64,000 nucleotides of DNA from Euzebya rosea (GTDB taxonomy: Bacteria; Actinomycetota; Nitriliruptoria; Euzebyales; Euzebyaceae): assembly GCF_003073135.1 (NCBI RefSeq), contig NZ_PGDQ01000002.1:124001-188000 (forward strand), read 5' to 3'. The stretch's first letter is position 1. Each line of letters opens with the position of its first letter. The translations under genes and the position numbers were made by a program. Below the pieces are notes generated by a model that was given only the letters and a program-made list of their open reading frames with translations, had not been told where the DNA came from and made no database searches. Below, piece after piece: positions 25,940 through 35,479 of the stretch.

Positions 25940-28159
25940 TCAGCAGACCGTGTTCAGGTCAACGGTCTCGCCACGGTCGACCAGGACCCGGGTGACCTCG
26001 ACGCCATCGCAGGAGACGGTCCACATCTCGGGGGTGCGGGTGGTGACGGGCGCCACGACGTCCTGGGCGTAGGCCTCGAGGTCGTACTGCGAGGTCACCG
26101 CCAGGGAGTTGCTGACCCGCAGCGTGTAGGTCCCGGCCGGCAGCTTCTTGCCCTCGGGGTCGCTGTACAGCAGGGAGTTGGTCGGACCGAACTCGGTCGC
26201 AGAGGCCAGCGGCTGGCCGTTGGGGCCCAGCAGCTGAAGGTGCATCTCGTTGTACCGAACGGCCTGGCCGTCGACGGGGAACGAGGTGCTGACGGTGGCG
26301 CGGATCAGGTCGACCGGGGTGTCGATGACCAGCGTCTGGGTCGAGCTGCGCAGCGGCGGCGCGGTGCCGGTGGCCTGCAGCTCGGCGACGGGTTCGCCGA
26401 GCTGGGAGGCCTTGCGGGAGTCCACGAACGGACGGGTCGAGGGGTTGACGTGGTAGGTGAACTCGCCGGTCTCGTCGACGGTCATCGAGGTGGTCACGGT
26501 GTCCTCGAACGGGGTGCCGTCCCACAGCGGGAAGGTGCCGGTCCGGCTGACGGTGATCTCGGCGCCCGCGGGGGCGGTCCCGGTCAGGACGGCGTGGGTC
26601 GCGCTGTTCACGGCGTTCTCGAAGGCGATCAGGTAGGCCTCGCGGTTGCCGCCGCCGACGGTCTCGTCGGTGTGGGTCGGGGCGGCGCCCTCGCAGGCGT
26701 CGCCGGCGGCCGTGGTCAGCTCGGCGGCGTTGTCGCCGTCGACGTTCGTGGCGTGGGAGGTCGTGCCCAGGTACTCGGCGATGACCTCCTCGTAGGGCGG
26801 GTGGAACTCGTGGGCGCCGATCTCGAAGGTGTAGCCGTACCCACCGGTGGCGTTGTAGCTGTAGTCCTCCGTCGTGCCGGTCGTGTCGTAGAGCTCCCAG
26901 CCGAACTGGTTGGAGTAGCCGTTCTGGGCGGCCATCCGCTCACCGAGGGCCTGCATGCCGTGGTCGTGGCCGTCGGCGGCCGTGAAGCACTCGTCGGGGG
27001 CGAAGCCGATGGGGCTGCCGTCGGGGCCGACCGTCGCGGGGTTCACGCCGACCGGCCGCAGGATCAGGTTGGAGAACGTGTGGTTGGAGATCAGCGTGGT
27101 GACCTGCCGGGTGGAGATCAGGTTGCGGATCGCCTGGGTCTCCGGCTCGGAGAACGGGGCCGGCCCGCGGTAGGTGGCCGACGTGGACTCACCGGAGGCG
27201 CCGGGGCCGCCCCAGAGGCCACCGTAGTTGCGGTTCAGGTCGACGCCGATGCCGAGGCCACCGGGAGAGGCGGCGAGGACACAGGTACCGGCGGGCTGGG
27301 ACTGGCCGTCGACGTAGCGGCAGTTCTTGCGCTTGTAGGCGTTGCCGGGCGTGCCGAGGATCGTGACCGGGTTGTAGAGGCTCTGGGGAACGACGGTGTT
27401 GAGGTCCACCGCGCCGGAGGTGCGGGAGGCGTCGTAGCCGTCGGGGTTGGAGACGGGGACGATGATCGCGCGTCCGCGGGTCAGCAGGTCGACCACACGG
27501 GCGTGGTCGGGGTGGGTGCTGTCGGTGAAGGCGTCGATGAGGTCGTGGGCGAACTCCATTGGGAGCTCGGCCGACGGCCACTCGCGGGCGTGGTGTGCAC
27601 CGAACATCAGGAAGACCGGGCGGCCGTCCTCGGGTTCGTTGACGTCGACGCCGATCTCGATGCCGGTCAGGTCCCGGCCCTCCACGGAGGTGCCGATGGT
27701 GATGCGCTTGGCGAGGTCGGGGTTGTCGGCCGCCAGCTGGTCGATCTCGTTGCCGAAGTCGGCCAGCACGCGGTAGGCGTTGCGGCCCGACGGCAGGTCG
27801 GTCACCGGGTTGGCGGCGGCGAACGCGGCGTCGAGCTCGATGCGCTCCATCTCGCGGGCGATCAGGTCGCCGATGCGGACGTCCCAGGTGAAGCCGTTGG
27901 CGGCCAGCAGCGCCTCGTCGGCGGCGGAGTGCAGGACGACCTCGACGTAGTCGTGGCCCGCGTGTTCGGTGACGTCCAGGCCGAGGTCGGCGATGGCGTT
28001 GCGGTGGGCGCGGGTGGGGGCATCGACGGTGACGAGCTGCGGCGCGAAGGCCTGCTCGGTGGTGGTGACCAGCGGCAGGGCACCGGCAGGCACCAACGAC
28101 AGTCCGAGCGCGGCGACGGCCAGCAGCGCCACGACGGTGGAACGGGGGCGGAACGACAT
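25940..28159 (-). CDS. secreted M14 zinc carboxypeptidase
   Basis: A 739-aa protein with a signal peptide (STVVALLAVAALGLSLVPAG). A prodomain-like region runs to ~125; the M14 domain follows (~130-500) with zinc site FGAHHAREWPSAELP, cysteine-containing loop KRKNCRYVDGQSQPAG, GVDLNRNYGGLWGG, third ligand LISNHTFSNL and Glu in YGYTFEIGAHEFHPP. The C-terminal third is beta-rich (carboxypeptidase-regulatory-like and PPC-like). The ATG at 28159 follows AAGAGGA. Long stretches match the divergent gene at 28367, so the two are paralogues; this one lacks the wall-binding repeats. Confidence 0.9.
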   Translation of the reverse strand: MSFRPRSTVVALLAVAALGLSLVPAGALPLVTTTEQAFAPQLVTVDAPTRAHRNAIADLGLDVTEHAGHDYVEVVLHSAADEALLAANGFTWDVRIGDLIAREMERIELDAAFAAANPVTDLPSGRNAYRVLADFGNEIDQLAADNPDLAKRITIGTSVEGRDLTGIEIGVDVNEPEDGRPVFLMFGAHHAREWPSAELPMEFAHDLIDAFTDSTHPDHARVVDLLTRGRAIIVPVSNPDGYDASRTSGAVDLNTVVPQSLYNPVTILGTPGNAYKRKNCRYVDGQSQPAGTCVLAASPGGLGIGVDLNRNYGGLWGGPGASGESTSATYRGPAPFSEPETQAIRNLISTRQVTTLISNHTFSNLILRPVGVNPATVGPDGSPIGFAPDECFTAADGHDHGMQALGERMAAQNGYSNQFGWELYDTTGTTEDYSYNATGGYGYTFEIGAHEFHPPYEEVIAEYLGTTSHATNVDGDNAAELTTAAGDACEGAAPTHTDETVGGGNREAYLIAFENAVNSATHAVLTGTAPAGAEITVSRTGTFPLWDGTPFEDTVTTSMTVDETGEFTYHVNPSTRPFVDSRKASQLGEPVAELQATGTAPPLRSSTQTLVIDTPVDLIRATVSTSFPVDGQAVRYNEMHLQLLGPNGQPLASATEFGPTNSLLYSDPEGKKLPAGTYTLRVSNSLAVTSQYDLEAYAQDVVAPVTTRTPEMWTVSCDGVEVTRVLVDRGETVDLNTVC

Positions 28160-28366
28160 GGGATCCTCTTCCGGGGGTGAGTGCGCGGCCGTGGATGTCC
28201 TGCGGCGGCGCGGGGCTCGATCCCTGCTCAGTTCGCCGTCGGCGGAGTGGATTCCTCCCGACGCCGGGTTCCTGCCCCGTCGGCGCCGTAAGGGCCCCAT
28301 GTGTCTGGGCGTAGTCGGAGGTCGTACGCTCATTGCTTCGCCGTATACCCCCGTGAAGGACCATCC

Positions 28367-31300
28367 GTGCACTCATCTCGCGTCACCATGCTCGTGCTGG
28401 GAGTTCTCCTGCTCCCACTCCTCCTGCTGCAGGCCCCACCGGCGGCGACCGAGGAGTCCTCCGCGGAGCGTGGGCTCCTCGAGGACATCGTCACCGCCGC
28501 CCAGCTGCCCGACGAGCTGCTGGCCCTGCTGCCCGCCAACGCCGCCGAGGCCGGGCTGTCCTACGCGCCGCGCCTGGTCCAGGTCGAGGTGCCCACCCGC
28601 GCGGACCGCAGCCGCCTCGTCAAGTCCGGGCTGGACGTGACCGAGCACGCCGGTGACGACTTCATCGAGGTCGTCCTGACCGACCCCTCGCACGAGCAGG
28701 TCATCGAGGACCTCGGCCTGTCCTTCACCGTGGTCACCCCCGACCTGATCACGCAGGAACGCGACCGCATCCTGGCCGACGCCGAGTACTACCAGCAGAC
28801 CGACGAGAGCCCCCTGCCCAGCGGCCGCACCACCTACCGGGTCCTTGCCGACTACGGCAACGAGATCGACCAGCTTGCGGCCGACAACCCCGACCTGGTC
28901 AAGCGCATCTCCGTCGGGGAGTCCGTCGAGGGCCGCGACCTGACCGGGGTCGAGATCGGTGTCGACGTCAACGAACCCGAGGACGGCCGCCCGGTCCTGC
29001 TGATGTTCGGTGCGCACCACGCCCGCGAGTGGCCGTCGGCGGAGGCGCCGATGGAGTTCGCCCACGACCTGGTCAACGGCTTCAACGCAGGCGACGCACG
29101 TGCCGTGGACCTGCTGAACCGGGCCCGTGTCATCATCGTCCCCGTCTCCAACCCCGACGGCTATGACGCCTCCCGCACCTCCGGTGACCTGATCGACCTC
29201 AACGGCATCGAGGGCGGCGGCACCGTGACCATCCTGGCCACGCCCGGCAACGCCTACAAGCGCAAGAACTGCCGCTACGTCGACGGCCAGACCCAGCCGG
29301 CCGGCAGCTGCGTGCTCGTGTCCTCGCCCGGTGGTTACGGCATCGGGATCGACCTGAACCGCAACTACGGCGCCCTGTGGGGCGGCCCCGGCGCCGAGGG
29401 CTTCCCGAACACGGCCAGCCCGATCTACCGCGGGCCGGAACCGTTCTCCGAACCGGAGACCCAGGCGATCCGCACCCTGATCTCCACCCGGCAGGTCACC
29501 ACGCTGATCTCCAACCACACGTTCAGCAACCTCCTGCTGCGGCCCGTCGGGGTCGACCCGTCCACCATCGGGCCCGACGGCCTGCCGGTCGGCTTCGCGC
29601 CCGACGAGTGCTTCACGCAGGCCGACGGCATGGACAACGGCATGCAGGCCCTGGGTGAGCGCATGACCGCCCAGACCGGCTACTCCAACCAGTTCGGCTG
29701 GGAGCTCTACGACACCACCGGCACGACGGAGGACTACAGCTACAACGCCACCGGCGGGTACGGCTACACCTTCGAGATCGGTCCCGACCAGTTCCACCCG
29801 CCGTACGAGGAGTACGTGGCGGAGTACACGGGCACCGCTGCCGCCGCGCAGGCCGTGACCCTGGACAACATGTCCTCGTTGACCACCGCCGTCGGTCGCA
29901 ACTGCGGTGACAAGGTCGCTGCGGACTCCGTCGGTGGGGGCCTCCGCGAGGCGTACTGGCTGGCGCTGGAGAACGCCGCCGACAGCCGGACGCACGCGGT
30001 CCTCGAGGGCACGGCGCCCGAGGGCGCCCAGATCGGCGTCAGCCGGACCGGCACCTTCCCGCTGTGGGACGGCACCCCGTTCGAGGACACCGTGACCACC
30101 ACGATGACCGTCGACGAGACCGGCGAGTTCACCTACCACGTCAACCCCTCCACCCGTCCGTTCGTGGACTCCCGTCCGTACCTCCCGGAGGGCGAGGTCG
30201 TCGCTCCCGAGGTCACGGTCGTCAGCGAGGAGCAGCGGACCGGCAACACCCCCGGCCCCCAGGTCGGCAGCGAGGACGTGCCGATCGACGTCCCCGAGGA
30301 CGTCGACGCCCTCATCGTCCACGTCACCGCCGAGGCGCCCAACGACTACGACATCGAGCTGATCAACCCGGAGGCCATCGTCGTGGACTCCTCGGGCAAC
30401 GAGGACACCGACGAGACGGTCGAGGCCATCAGCCCGTCCGGCATCCAGGCCGGCCAGTGGGTGGTGCGGGTCAACAACTTCGCCGCCGCCGGTGACTGGA
30501 CGATGGACATCACCATCGGCACCGTGCCGGAGGAGGCCACCAGCGAGGACGCCCTGCTGTTCTCGCCGCGGACCGAAGAGCTGTGGACCGTCACGTGCAC
30601 CATCGACGGTGCGGTCGTGGCCAGCGGTGACGTCGCGGTGGACCGTGGCGAGTCCGCGGACCTGGGTGACGTCTGCGGTGACGGTGTCGTCACCGGCCCA
30701 TCGGTCGTCCGCCTGTCGGGCGACAGCCGCTTCACCACCGCCATCGACGTGTCCCAGGACCGGTTCGCGGCGGACGACTCCGCGGACGCGGTGGTCCTGG
30801 CACGCGGTGACGAGCCCTCCGGGTTCGCCGACGCCCTGGCCGGCGGCCCCCTGGCCGTGAACGTCAACGGTCCGCTGCTCATCACCAACCCCGACAGCCT
30901 GCTGGACATCGTCGCCGACGAGATCGACCGCGTCCTGGCCGAGGGGTCGACGGTGTACCTGCTCGGTGGCGAGGCCGCCCTGGACCCGTCCATCGAGTCG
31001 GAGCTCCAGGCGGCCGGCTACGAGACGGTCCGCATCTCCGGCGTCGGGCGCCACGAGACGGCGGTGGAGATCGCCGACGCGCTCGGCAACCCCGACCTGG
31101 TCCTGGTCGCCACCGGCGGGACGTTCCCCGATGCCCTGGCCGCAAGCGCTGCAGCCGGCGCCAACGACGGTGCCGTGCTGCTGACCGGCAGCGGTGAGCC
31201 CCACCCGGCCACCACCGCCTACCTGGACGAGCACGACCCGGCCGAGGCCATCGCCGTCGGTGGCCCTGCAGCGGCGGCCTACCCGGACCTCGAGTCGGTG

Positions 31301-31606
31301 GCCGGTGCCGACCGTCACGCCACGTCGGTGGCGGTGGCCGAGCGCCTGTTCGACCAGCCGACGGTGGCCGGTGTGGCCCGCGGTGACGCGTTCCCCGACG
31401 CCCTGTCGGGTGGCGCCCACATCGGTGCGCTCGGTGGCCCCATGCTGCTGAGCCAGACCGACGCGCTGAACCAGGGCGTCGAGGCCTACCTCTGCGGCCT
31501 GGACAGCGCCGAGACGGTGTACCTCTACGGCGGCACGGCGGCCCTGTCGGCCAACGTGCTGAGCGGCATCCAGACCGCCCTCGGCGAGACCGGCTGCACC
31601 AGCTAG
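28367..31606 (+). CDS. M14 carboxypeptidase with CWB2 cell-wall-binding repeats
   Basis: A 1079-aa protein. Signal peptide (MLVLGVLLLPLLLLQAPPA), prodomain to ~150, and M14 domain ~155-520 with FGAHHAREWPSAEAP, IDLNRNYGALWGG, LISNHTFSNL and YGYTFEIGPDQFHPP. Beta domains cover ~560-770, including a proprotein-convertase-like segment. Three CWB2 repeats end the protein (~785-1075), recognised by VVLARGDEPSGFADALAGGP, LVATGGTFPDALAAS and GVARGDAFPDALSGG. CWB2 repeats hold proteins to anionic wall polymers, so this is a wall-attached peptidase. GTG 28367 is chosen for the GAAGGA 7 nt upstream. Confidence 0.92.
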   Translation: MHSSRVTMLVLGVLLLPLLLLQAPPAATEESSAERGLLEDIVTAAQLPDELLALLPANAAEAGLSYAPRLVQVEVPTRADRSRLVKSGLDVTEHAGDDFIEVVLTDPSHEQVIEDLGLSFTVVTPDLITQERDRILADAEYYQQTDESPLPSGRTTYRVLADYGNEIDQLAADNPDLVKRISVGESVEGRDLTGVEIGVDVNEPEDGRPVLLMFGAHHAREWPSAEAPMEFAHDLVNGFNAGDARAVDLLNRARVIIVPVSNPDGYDASRTSGDLIDLNGIEGGGTVTILATPGNAYKRKNCRYVDGQTQPAGSCVLVSSPGGYGIGIDLNRNYGALWGGPGAEGFPNTASPIYRGPEPFSEPETQAIRTLISTRQVTTLISNHTFSNLLLRPVGVDPSTIGPDGLPVGFAPDECFTQADGMDNGMQALGERMTAQTGYSNQFGWELYDTTGTTEDYSYNATGGYGYTFEIGPDQFHPPYEEYVAEYTGTAAAAQAVTLDNMSSLTTAVGRNCGDKVAADSVGGGLREAYWLALENAADSRTHAVLEGTAPEGAQIGVSRTGTFPLWDGTPFEDTVTTTMTVDETGEFTYHVNPSTRPFVDSRPYLPEGEVVAPEVTVVSEEQRTGNTPGPQVGSEDVPIDVPEDVDALIVHVTAEAPNDYDIELINPEAIVVDSSGNEDTDETVEAISPSGIQAGQWVVRVNNFAAAGDWTMDITIGTVPEEATSEDALLFSPRTEELWTVTCTIDGAVVASGDVAVDRGESADLGDVCGDGVVTGPSVVRLSGDSRFTTAIDVSQDRFAADDSADAVVLARGDEPSGFADALAGGPLAVNVNGPLLITNPDSLLDIVADEIDRVLAEGSTVYLLGGEAALDPSIESELQAAGYETVRISGVGRHETAVEIADALGNPDLVLVATGGTFPDALAASAAAGANDGAVLLTGSGEPHPATTAYLDEHDPAEAIAVGGPAAAAYPDLESVAGADRHATSVAVAERLFDQPTVAGVARGDAFPDALSGGAHIGALGGPMLLSQTDALNQGVEAYLCGLDSAETVYLYGGTAALSANVLSGIQTALGETGCTS

Positions 31607-31626
31607 GCCGGCCGCTCCGGACATCC

Positions 31627-31660
31627 CGACGCCCCGTCGACCTCGGTCGGCGGGGCGTCG
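31627..31660. terminator. bidirectional hairpin
   Basis: CGACGCCCCG at 31627-31636 is the reverse complement of CGGGGCGTCG at 31651-31660, with further pairing in the loop (TCGACC/GGTCG). It lies between convergent stop codons at 31606 and 31685. Confidence 0.65.
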
Positions 31661-31684
31661 TCGTGAGCAGCCGGGGAGCCGCCG

Positions 31685-32269
31685 TCACCCCTCCTCTGCG
31701 GTCGGCGTCCATTCCTCGCGCAGCAGGGCGTAGTCCATCCCGTCGAGCCACTCGCCGGACCGATGGAGGGACTCCTTGACGGTGTGGGCCTCGCGCCGCA
31801 TGCCGACTCGCTCCATCAGCCGCCACGACGCGGTGTTGGCGGCGAAGCAGCTGGCCGTGACCCGGCGCAGGCCGAGGTCGACGATGCAGATCCGGATCAT
31901 CTCGCGAATGGCCTCGGTGGCGTAGCCGTGGCCGGCGTGGTCGGGATGCAGCGCCCAGCCGAGCTCCGCCTGCACGCCGACGGCCCGGTCGGCAACCTCG
32001 GCCTGCGCCCACGCGTCCTCCACCCGCAGCATCAGGTCACCGATCACCCGACCGTCGAGCTCGATGACCAGGGTTGCGACCAGGCGGTCGGGGTCGAGGA
32101 AGGCGTCGCGGTACGCCTCGATCGTCGTGGGGGCCCGGGTCAGCCACTGGCTGACCTCGTCGATCCGTCGGAACGCCCATGTGGCCTCGACGTCCTCGGC
32201 GGTGGCTCGCCTGATCGACAGCCGTTCGGTGCGGCAGGGCCACGACACGGCCACGAGCGGATCGTCCAT
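31685..32269 (-). CDS. GNAT family N-acetyltransferase (RimJ/RimL type)
   Basis: A 194-aa acetyltransferase: RTERLSIRRATAEDVEATWA at the start, acetyl-CoA pyrophosphate loop region ALHPDHAGHGYATEAIREMI and the C-terminal NTASWRLMERVGMRRE typical of the RimJ/RimL-like group. The substrate could be a protein N-terminus, a polyamine or a drug; sequence does not decide. It lies 19 bp downstream of the TRIC-type gene and is probably co-transcribed with it. Confidence 0.88.
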   Translation of the reverse strand: MDDPLVAVSWPCRTERLSIRRATAEDVEATWAFRRIDEVSQWLTRAPTTIEAYRDAFLDPDRLVATLVIELDGRVIGDLMLRVEDAWAQAEVADRAVGVQAELGWALHPDHAGHGYATEAIREMIRICIVDLGLRRVTASCFAANTASWRLMERVGMRREAHTVKESLHRSGEWLDGMDYALLREEWTPTAEEG

Positions 32270-32288
32270 GCCGCCATGATGCGCCCGC

Positions 32289-32921
32289 TCAGCCCCGGGC
32301 CGTCGGAGCCTTCCACCCGAACCGGGCCGACAGGACCCGGATGCCGAAGACGGCAGCGACCACGACCGCGGCCGACGTGGCGTTGAGAGCGTCGTTGGGC
32401 CACAGCACGACGACGGCGACCGCCCCGAGCGTGGCGGGGATCGCGTACAGGGTGCTGTCGGGCCGGAACACCCACGGGACGTCCCGTGCCAGGGTGTCGC
32501 GGATCACGCCGCCACCCACCGCGGTGATCACGCCGAGCAGCACGGCCGGGACCGCGCCGAGCCCGTGGTCGAGGGCCTTGGCCGTGCCGACCACGCAGAA
32601 CAGCCCCAGGCCCATCGCGTCGAACACGAGCACCGGTCGGCTGATGCGTTCGACCGCCCGGTGGCCGACCAGCACCATGGCCGTCGCGACCAGCGGCACG
32701 ATCAGGAACATCTGATCCCGTAGCGCGGCGGGTGGCGTGTCGCCGAGGAGGACGTCGCGGGTCATGCCGCCCCCGAGCGCGGTGGCCGTGGCGAGCGCCG
32801 CGATGCCGACGGTGTCGAAGCGCTTCTGCGCGCCCAGCTGGGCGCCCGACAGCGCGAAGACGAGCACCCCGGCCAGGTCCAGGACGCGTTCGACCATCGG
32901 ATCCAGCCCGGCAAACGTCAT
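32289..32921 (-). CDS. TRIC/UPF0126 family cation channel
   Basis: A 210-aa membrane protein with about seven hydrophobic segments made of two repeated units, each with the family signature: ATALGGGMTRDVLLGDTPPA and GVITAVGGGVIRDTLARDVP. TRIC-family channels are trimeric K+/Na+ channels. The ATG at 32921 has a TAGCGT box 6 nt upstream and no ribosome site, so it is probably leaderless. Confidence 0.9.
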   Translation of the reverse strand: MTFAGLDPMVERVLDLAGVLVFALSGAQLGAQKRFDTVGIAALATATALGGGMTRDVLLGDTPPAALRDQMFLIVPLVATAMVLVGHRAVERISRPVLVFDAMGLGLFCVVGTAKALDHGLGAVPAVLLGVITAVGGGVIRDTLARDVPWVFRPDSTLYAIPATLGAVAVVVLWPNDALNATSAAVVVAAVFGIRVLSARFGWKAPTARG

Positions 32922-33046
32922 GCCGGAACGCTACTTGCCGGCGGCGCTGTCGCGGTCGGGTTCGGGCGGGACGGCAGGAATGTGGGCACCCGACGTCGAA
33001 CCCCGTCACAGCGACACCTCGTCCCACCTCCGGAGCCACGAACCAC

Positions 33047-34552
33047 ATGACTGCCGCTGTACGCGTCCACGCCTTCGCTGCCCTGTGCCTGACCCTCGGG
33101 CTGCTGGCCGTCACCGTCCCGGCGGGCGCGTTGCCGCTGTTGCCGGCCGACGTGCCGACGGAGGTGCCGTGGCTGATCAAGAGCGACAACGTCGCCTGGC
33201 ACGGCAACGTCCCGGTGGACTACGCCGGTGTCGGCGGCCGCGTGGTGCACCACGAGAACGGCGGGACGTACTTCTACCTCAACGGTGGTCGCGGGGTGAC
33301 GGTGTACGACATCGCCGACCCCCTGACGCCGATCCCGGTCGGCGTGCTGGAGTTCGCCTCCTCCCAGGGCGAGAACTTCGTCGTCTCCGAGGACGGCACC
33401 CGCGGGGTGCTGGCGGCCGACGGCTTCCTGCCGTTCCTGCCCAACTACGCCACCACCGGCGTCCACGTCATCGACTTCTCCGACCCGACCGACCCGAACC
33501 TGATCGCCACGACCAACAACCTGGTCGCCGGCCGGGGTACCGGACTCGGGACCAGCGAGCACACGGTGATGTGCCCCGACGTGGAGTGCATGTACGCCTA
33601 CGGCTCGTCCACCGGCAACATCTACGACCTGACCAACGCCGACGACGGCGTCATCACGGTCCTCGAGAAGAAGTGGAACGTCGGCCTGAACGGCACCGCG
33701 GTCGGTGGCCGGCACGCCCTCAACCGGGACGCCTCGGGCCTCGTGATCGCCGACTCCAAGCCCCGTGTCGTGCTCGCGGTGTCGCCCGACTGGCACCCCA
33801 ACGCCAGCCCCGCCAACCCGATCCCGCTCGCGCAGGGCGCTGCCGCAGAGAGGGACGCCGGCAACGTCAGCCACAACAACATGCGGACCCTCGCCGATCA
33901 GTGGGCGGCCCGCGACGCCGGCGACCCCGCCGACGCCATCGTCACGCAGACCGTGGCGACCATCGACGACCGCTCCACGAGCCTGGTCGACGACCGTCCC
34001 GTCATGCGTCCCGGCGAGCTGATGATCGGCACGTCGGAGTCCAACATCAACCCGCGCTGCAGCGGGTCCAACGGTGGCCTCTCCACCTGGTCCATCGCCA
34101 ACTTCGACCAGGGCCAGGACGTGCAGCAGCTGGAGTACTTCGCCCCCTTCAACGGCACCTACGTCGACAACGGAGCCCCGGCGGCGCAGTGGGCCGGCTG
34201 CTCGGCGCACTGGTTCGACGTGACCGACGACCTGTACGTGGCGGCGGCGTGGTACGAGCACGGCACCCGGTTCTTCAAGGTCGGTGCCGAGACCGGCACG
34301 ATCGAGGAGGTCGGCTACTTCCAGTCCGTCAACGGCATCTCGGCCTCCAGCTACTGGGTCACCGACGACATCGTCTACACAGTCGACGGCGTCCGCGGTC
34401 TCGACATCCTCGTGTTCGATCGCGACGCCGAGGCCCGCCCGTCCACAGCCGACCTGGCCAACAGCTGGATCGTCACCTCCGGCGCCGCCGGCGAGACCTT
34501 CGAGCTGGCCCAGCAGTGGCGGACCTACTGCCGCCTGGCCGTCACCGACTGA
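33047..34552 (+). CDS. secreted LVIVD-repeat protein
   Basis: A 501-aa exported protein with signal peptide (FAALCLTLGLLAVTVPAGAL). The body contains LVIVD/beta-propeller-like blades such as FYLNGGRGVTVYDIADPLTP, TTGVHVIDFSDPTDPNLIAT and VDGVRGLDILVFDRDAE, and a cysteine pair in MCPDVECMYAYGSS. LVIVD proteins are thought to form surface beta-propellers, but their function is unknown. No wall anchor is seen. The start ATG at 33047 follows GGAG at a slightly long spacing. Confidence 0.83.
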   Translation: MTAAVRVHAFAALCLTLGLLAVTVPAGALPLLPADVPTEVPWLIKSDNVAWHGNVPVDYAGVGGRVVHHENGGTYFYLNGGRGVTVYDIADPLTPIPVGVLEFASSQGENFVVSEDGTRGVLAADGFLPFLPNYATTGVHVIDFSDPTDPNLIATTNNLVAGRGTGLGTSEHTVMCPDVECMYAYGSSTGNIYDLTNADDGVITVLEKKWNVGLNGTAVGGRHALNRDASGLVIADSKPRVVLAVSPDWHPNASPANPIPLAQGAAAERDAGNVSHNNMRTLADQWAARDAGDPADAIVTQTVATIDDRSTSLVDDRPVMRPGELMIGTSESNINPRCSGSNGGLSTWSIANFDQGQDVQQLEYFAPFNGTYVDNGAPAAQWAGCSAHWFDVTDDLYVAAAWYEHGTRFFKVGAETGTIEEVGYFQSVNGISASSYWVTDDIVYTVDGVRGLDILVFDRDAEARPSTADLANSWIVTSGAAGETFELAQQWRTYCRLAVTD

Positions 34553-34593
34553 CCAGCGGGTCCGCCCTCCGTCGGCCCCGGCGTCGACCACAT

Positions 34594-34656
34594 GCAACTA
34601 GTGGTTGCGTGTTGAGTCGGACACGCGTACCGTGTCGTGCAACTACAGGTTGCACG
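34594..34656. promoter_or_regulatory. pair of ArsR-type operator palindromes
   Basis: Two related inverted repeats precede the SRPBCC-ArsR unit. The first, at 34594-34608, is GCAACTAGTGGTTGC. The second, at 34636-34656, has arms CGTGCAAC and GTTGCACG around TACAG and is the stronger. Their centres are about 45 bp apart, near four helical turns. The spacing and autoregulatory habit of ArsR repressors suggest the product of the gene at 35129 binds here. Confidence 0.6.
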
Positions 34657-34670
34657 ATACGGAGGGCATG

Positions 34671-35132
34671 ATGGAGTTCGCGAGCATCGAGCGGGAGATC
34701 CACGTCGACGCCTCGCCGGCCACGGTCTACGAGGTGGTCAGCAGCCCGGCGCACGTCCGGGAGTGGTGGCCCGACGAGGCTCGGTACGAACCCGTCCCCG
34801 GTGGGGCCGGCGAGATCGTCTTCGGCGACCCGTCGGACGGTGGGTCGGTCGTGTCGATCACCGTCGTCGACGCCAGGCCGCCGGAGCTGTTCTCCTTCCG
34901 CTGGACCCACCCGGCGGGAGCGCCAGCCACCGAGGGCAACTCCCTCCTGGTCACCTTCACGATCACCCCCGCCGGGACCGGCACGCGACTGCGCATGGTC
35001 GAGACCGGCTTCCGGGAGCAGGGCTGGGACGACGCCCGGGTCGCGGCCGAACACGCCGACCACGCCAGCGCGTGGGACCACTTCCTGCCTCGCCTGGTCG
35101 CCCGCGCCACGTCGATCGGGGTCGCGCCGTGA
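34671..35132 (+). CDS. SRPBCC (AHSA1-type) ligand-binding protein
   Basis: A 153-aa START-like domain: IEREIHVDASPATVYEVVSS, WWPDEARYEP, and the C-terminal helix HASAWDHFLPRLVARAT. These folds hold hydrophobic ligands or assist Hsp90-like proteins; in gene pairs with ArsR they are often co-regulated. The ATG at 34671 has the better distance from GGAGGG than the one at 34668. It overlaps the ArsR gene by 4 nt, so the two are translationally coupled. Confidence 0.88.
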   Translation: MEFASIEREIHVDASPATVYEVVSSPAHVREWWPDEARYEPVPGGAGEIVFGDPSDGGSVVSITVVDARPPELFSFRWTHPAGAPATEGNSLLVTFTITPAGTGTRLRMVETGFREQGWDDARVAAEHADHASAWDHFLPRLVARATSIGVAP

Positions 35133-35479
35133 CCGCCGTCGTGGACGGGGCCGTCGACGACGACCTCTGGCTGGCGATCGGCGATCCCACGCGGCGGCGC
35201 ATCATCGACCTGCTGCTGGCCGAGGGCGAGGGGACGGCCACCTCGCTCAGCCAGCAGCTGCCCGTCACCCGGCAGGCGGTGGCCAAGCACCTGACCGTGC
35301 TGGACCGGGCCGACCTGGTCGAGGGGTACCAGCAGGGTCGCGAGAAGCGCTACCGGCTGGACGACGTCCAGCTGGCCCGGGCCGCCGCCCAGCTCACCGA
35401 GGTCGGGGACGCGTGGGACGCCCGGCTGCAGCGCATCACGCGGATCGCCGAGGCGATCGAGCAGCGCGGGGACGGCTGA
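35129..35479 (+). CDS. ArsR family transcriptional repressor
   Basis: A 116-aa winged-helix regulator: DDLWLAIGDPTRRRIIDLLL, recognition helix QQLPVTRQAVAKHLTVLDRA and wing VEGYQQGREKRYRL. No metal-site cysteines are present, so it belongs to the metal-independent ArsR group that usually accompanies SRPBCC proteins. The GTG start overlaps the stop of the preceding gene. It probably represses its own operon at the two upstream palindromes. Confidence 0.92.
   Translation: MTAVVDGAVDDDLWLAIGDPTRRRIIDLLLAEGEGTATSLSQQLPVTRQAVAKHLTVLDRADLVEGYQQGREKRYRLDDVQLARAAAQLTEVGDAWDARLQRITRIAEAIEQRGDG

Noticed and set aside
25217-28180. Plus-strand 987-codon open frame opposite the M14 gene
   Set aside because: It is the antisense shadow of the M14 gene at 25940-28159: no domain, Gly/Val/Asp-rich composition typical of GC-rich mirror frames.
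28373-31624. Minus-strand 1083-codon open frame opposite the wall-bound M14 gene
   Set aside because: Mirror frame of a high-GC gene with strong domain evidence on the plus strand; no recognisable motif.
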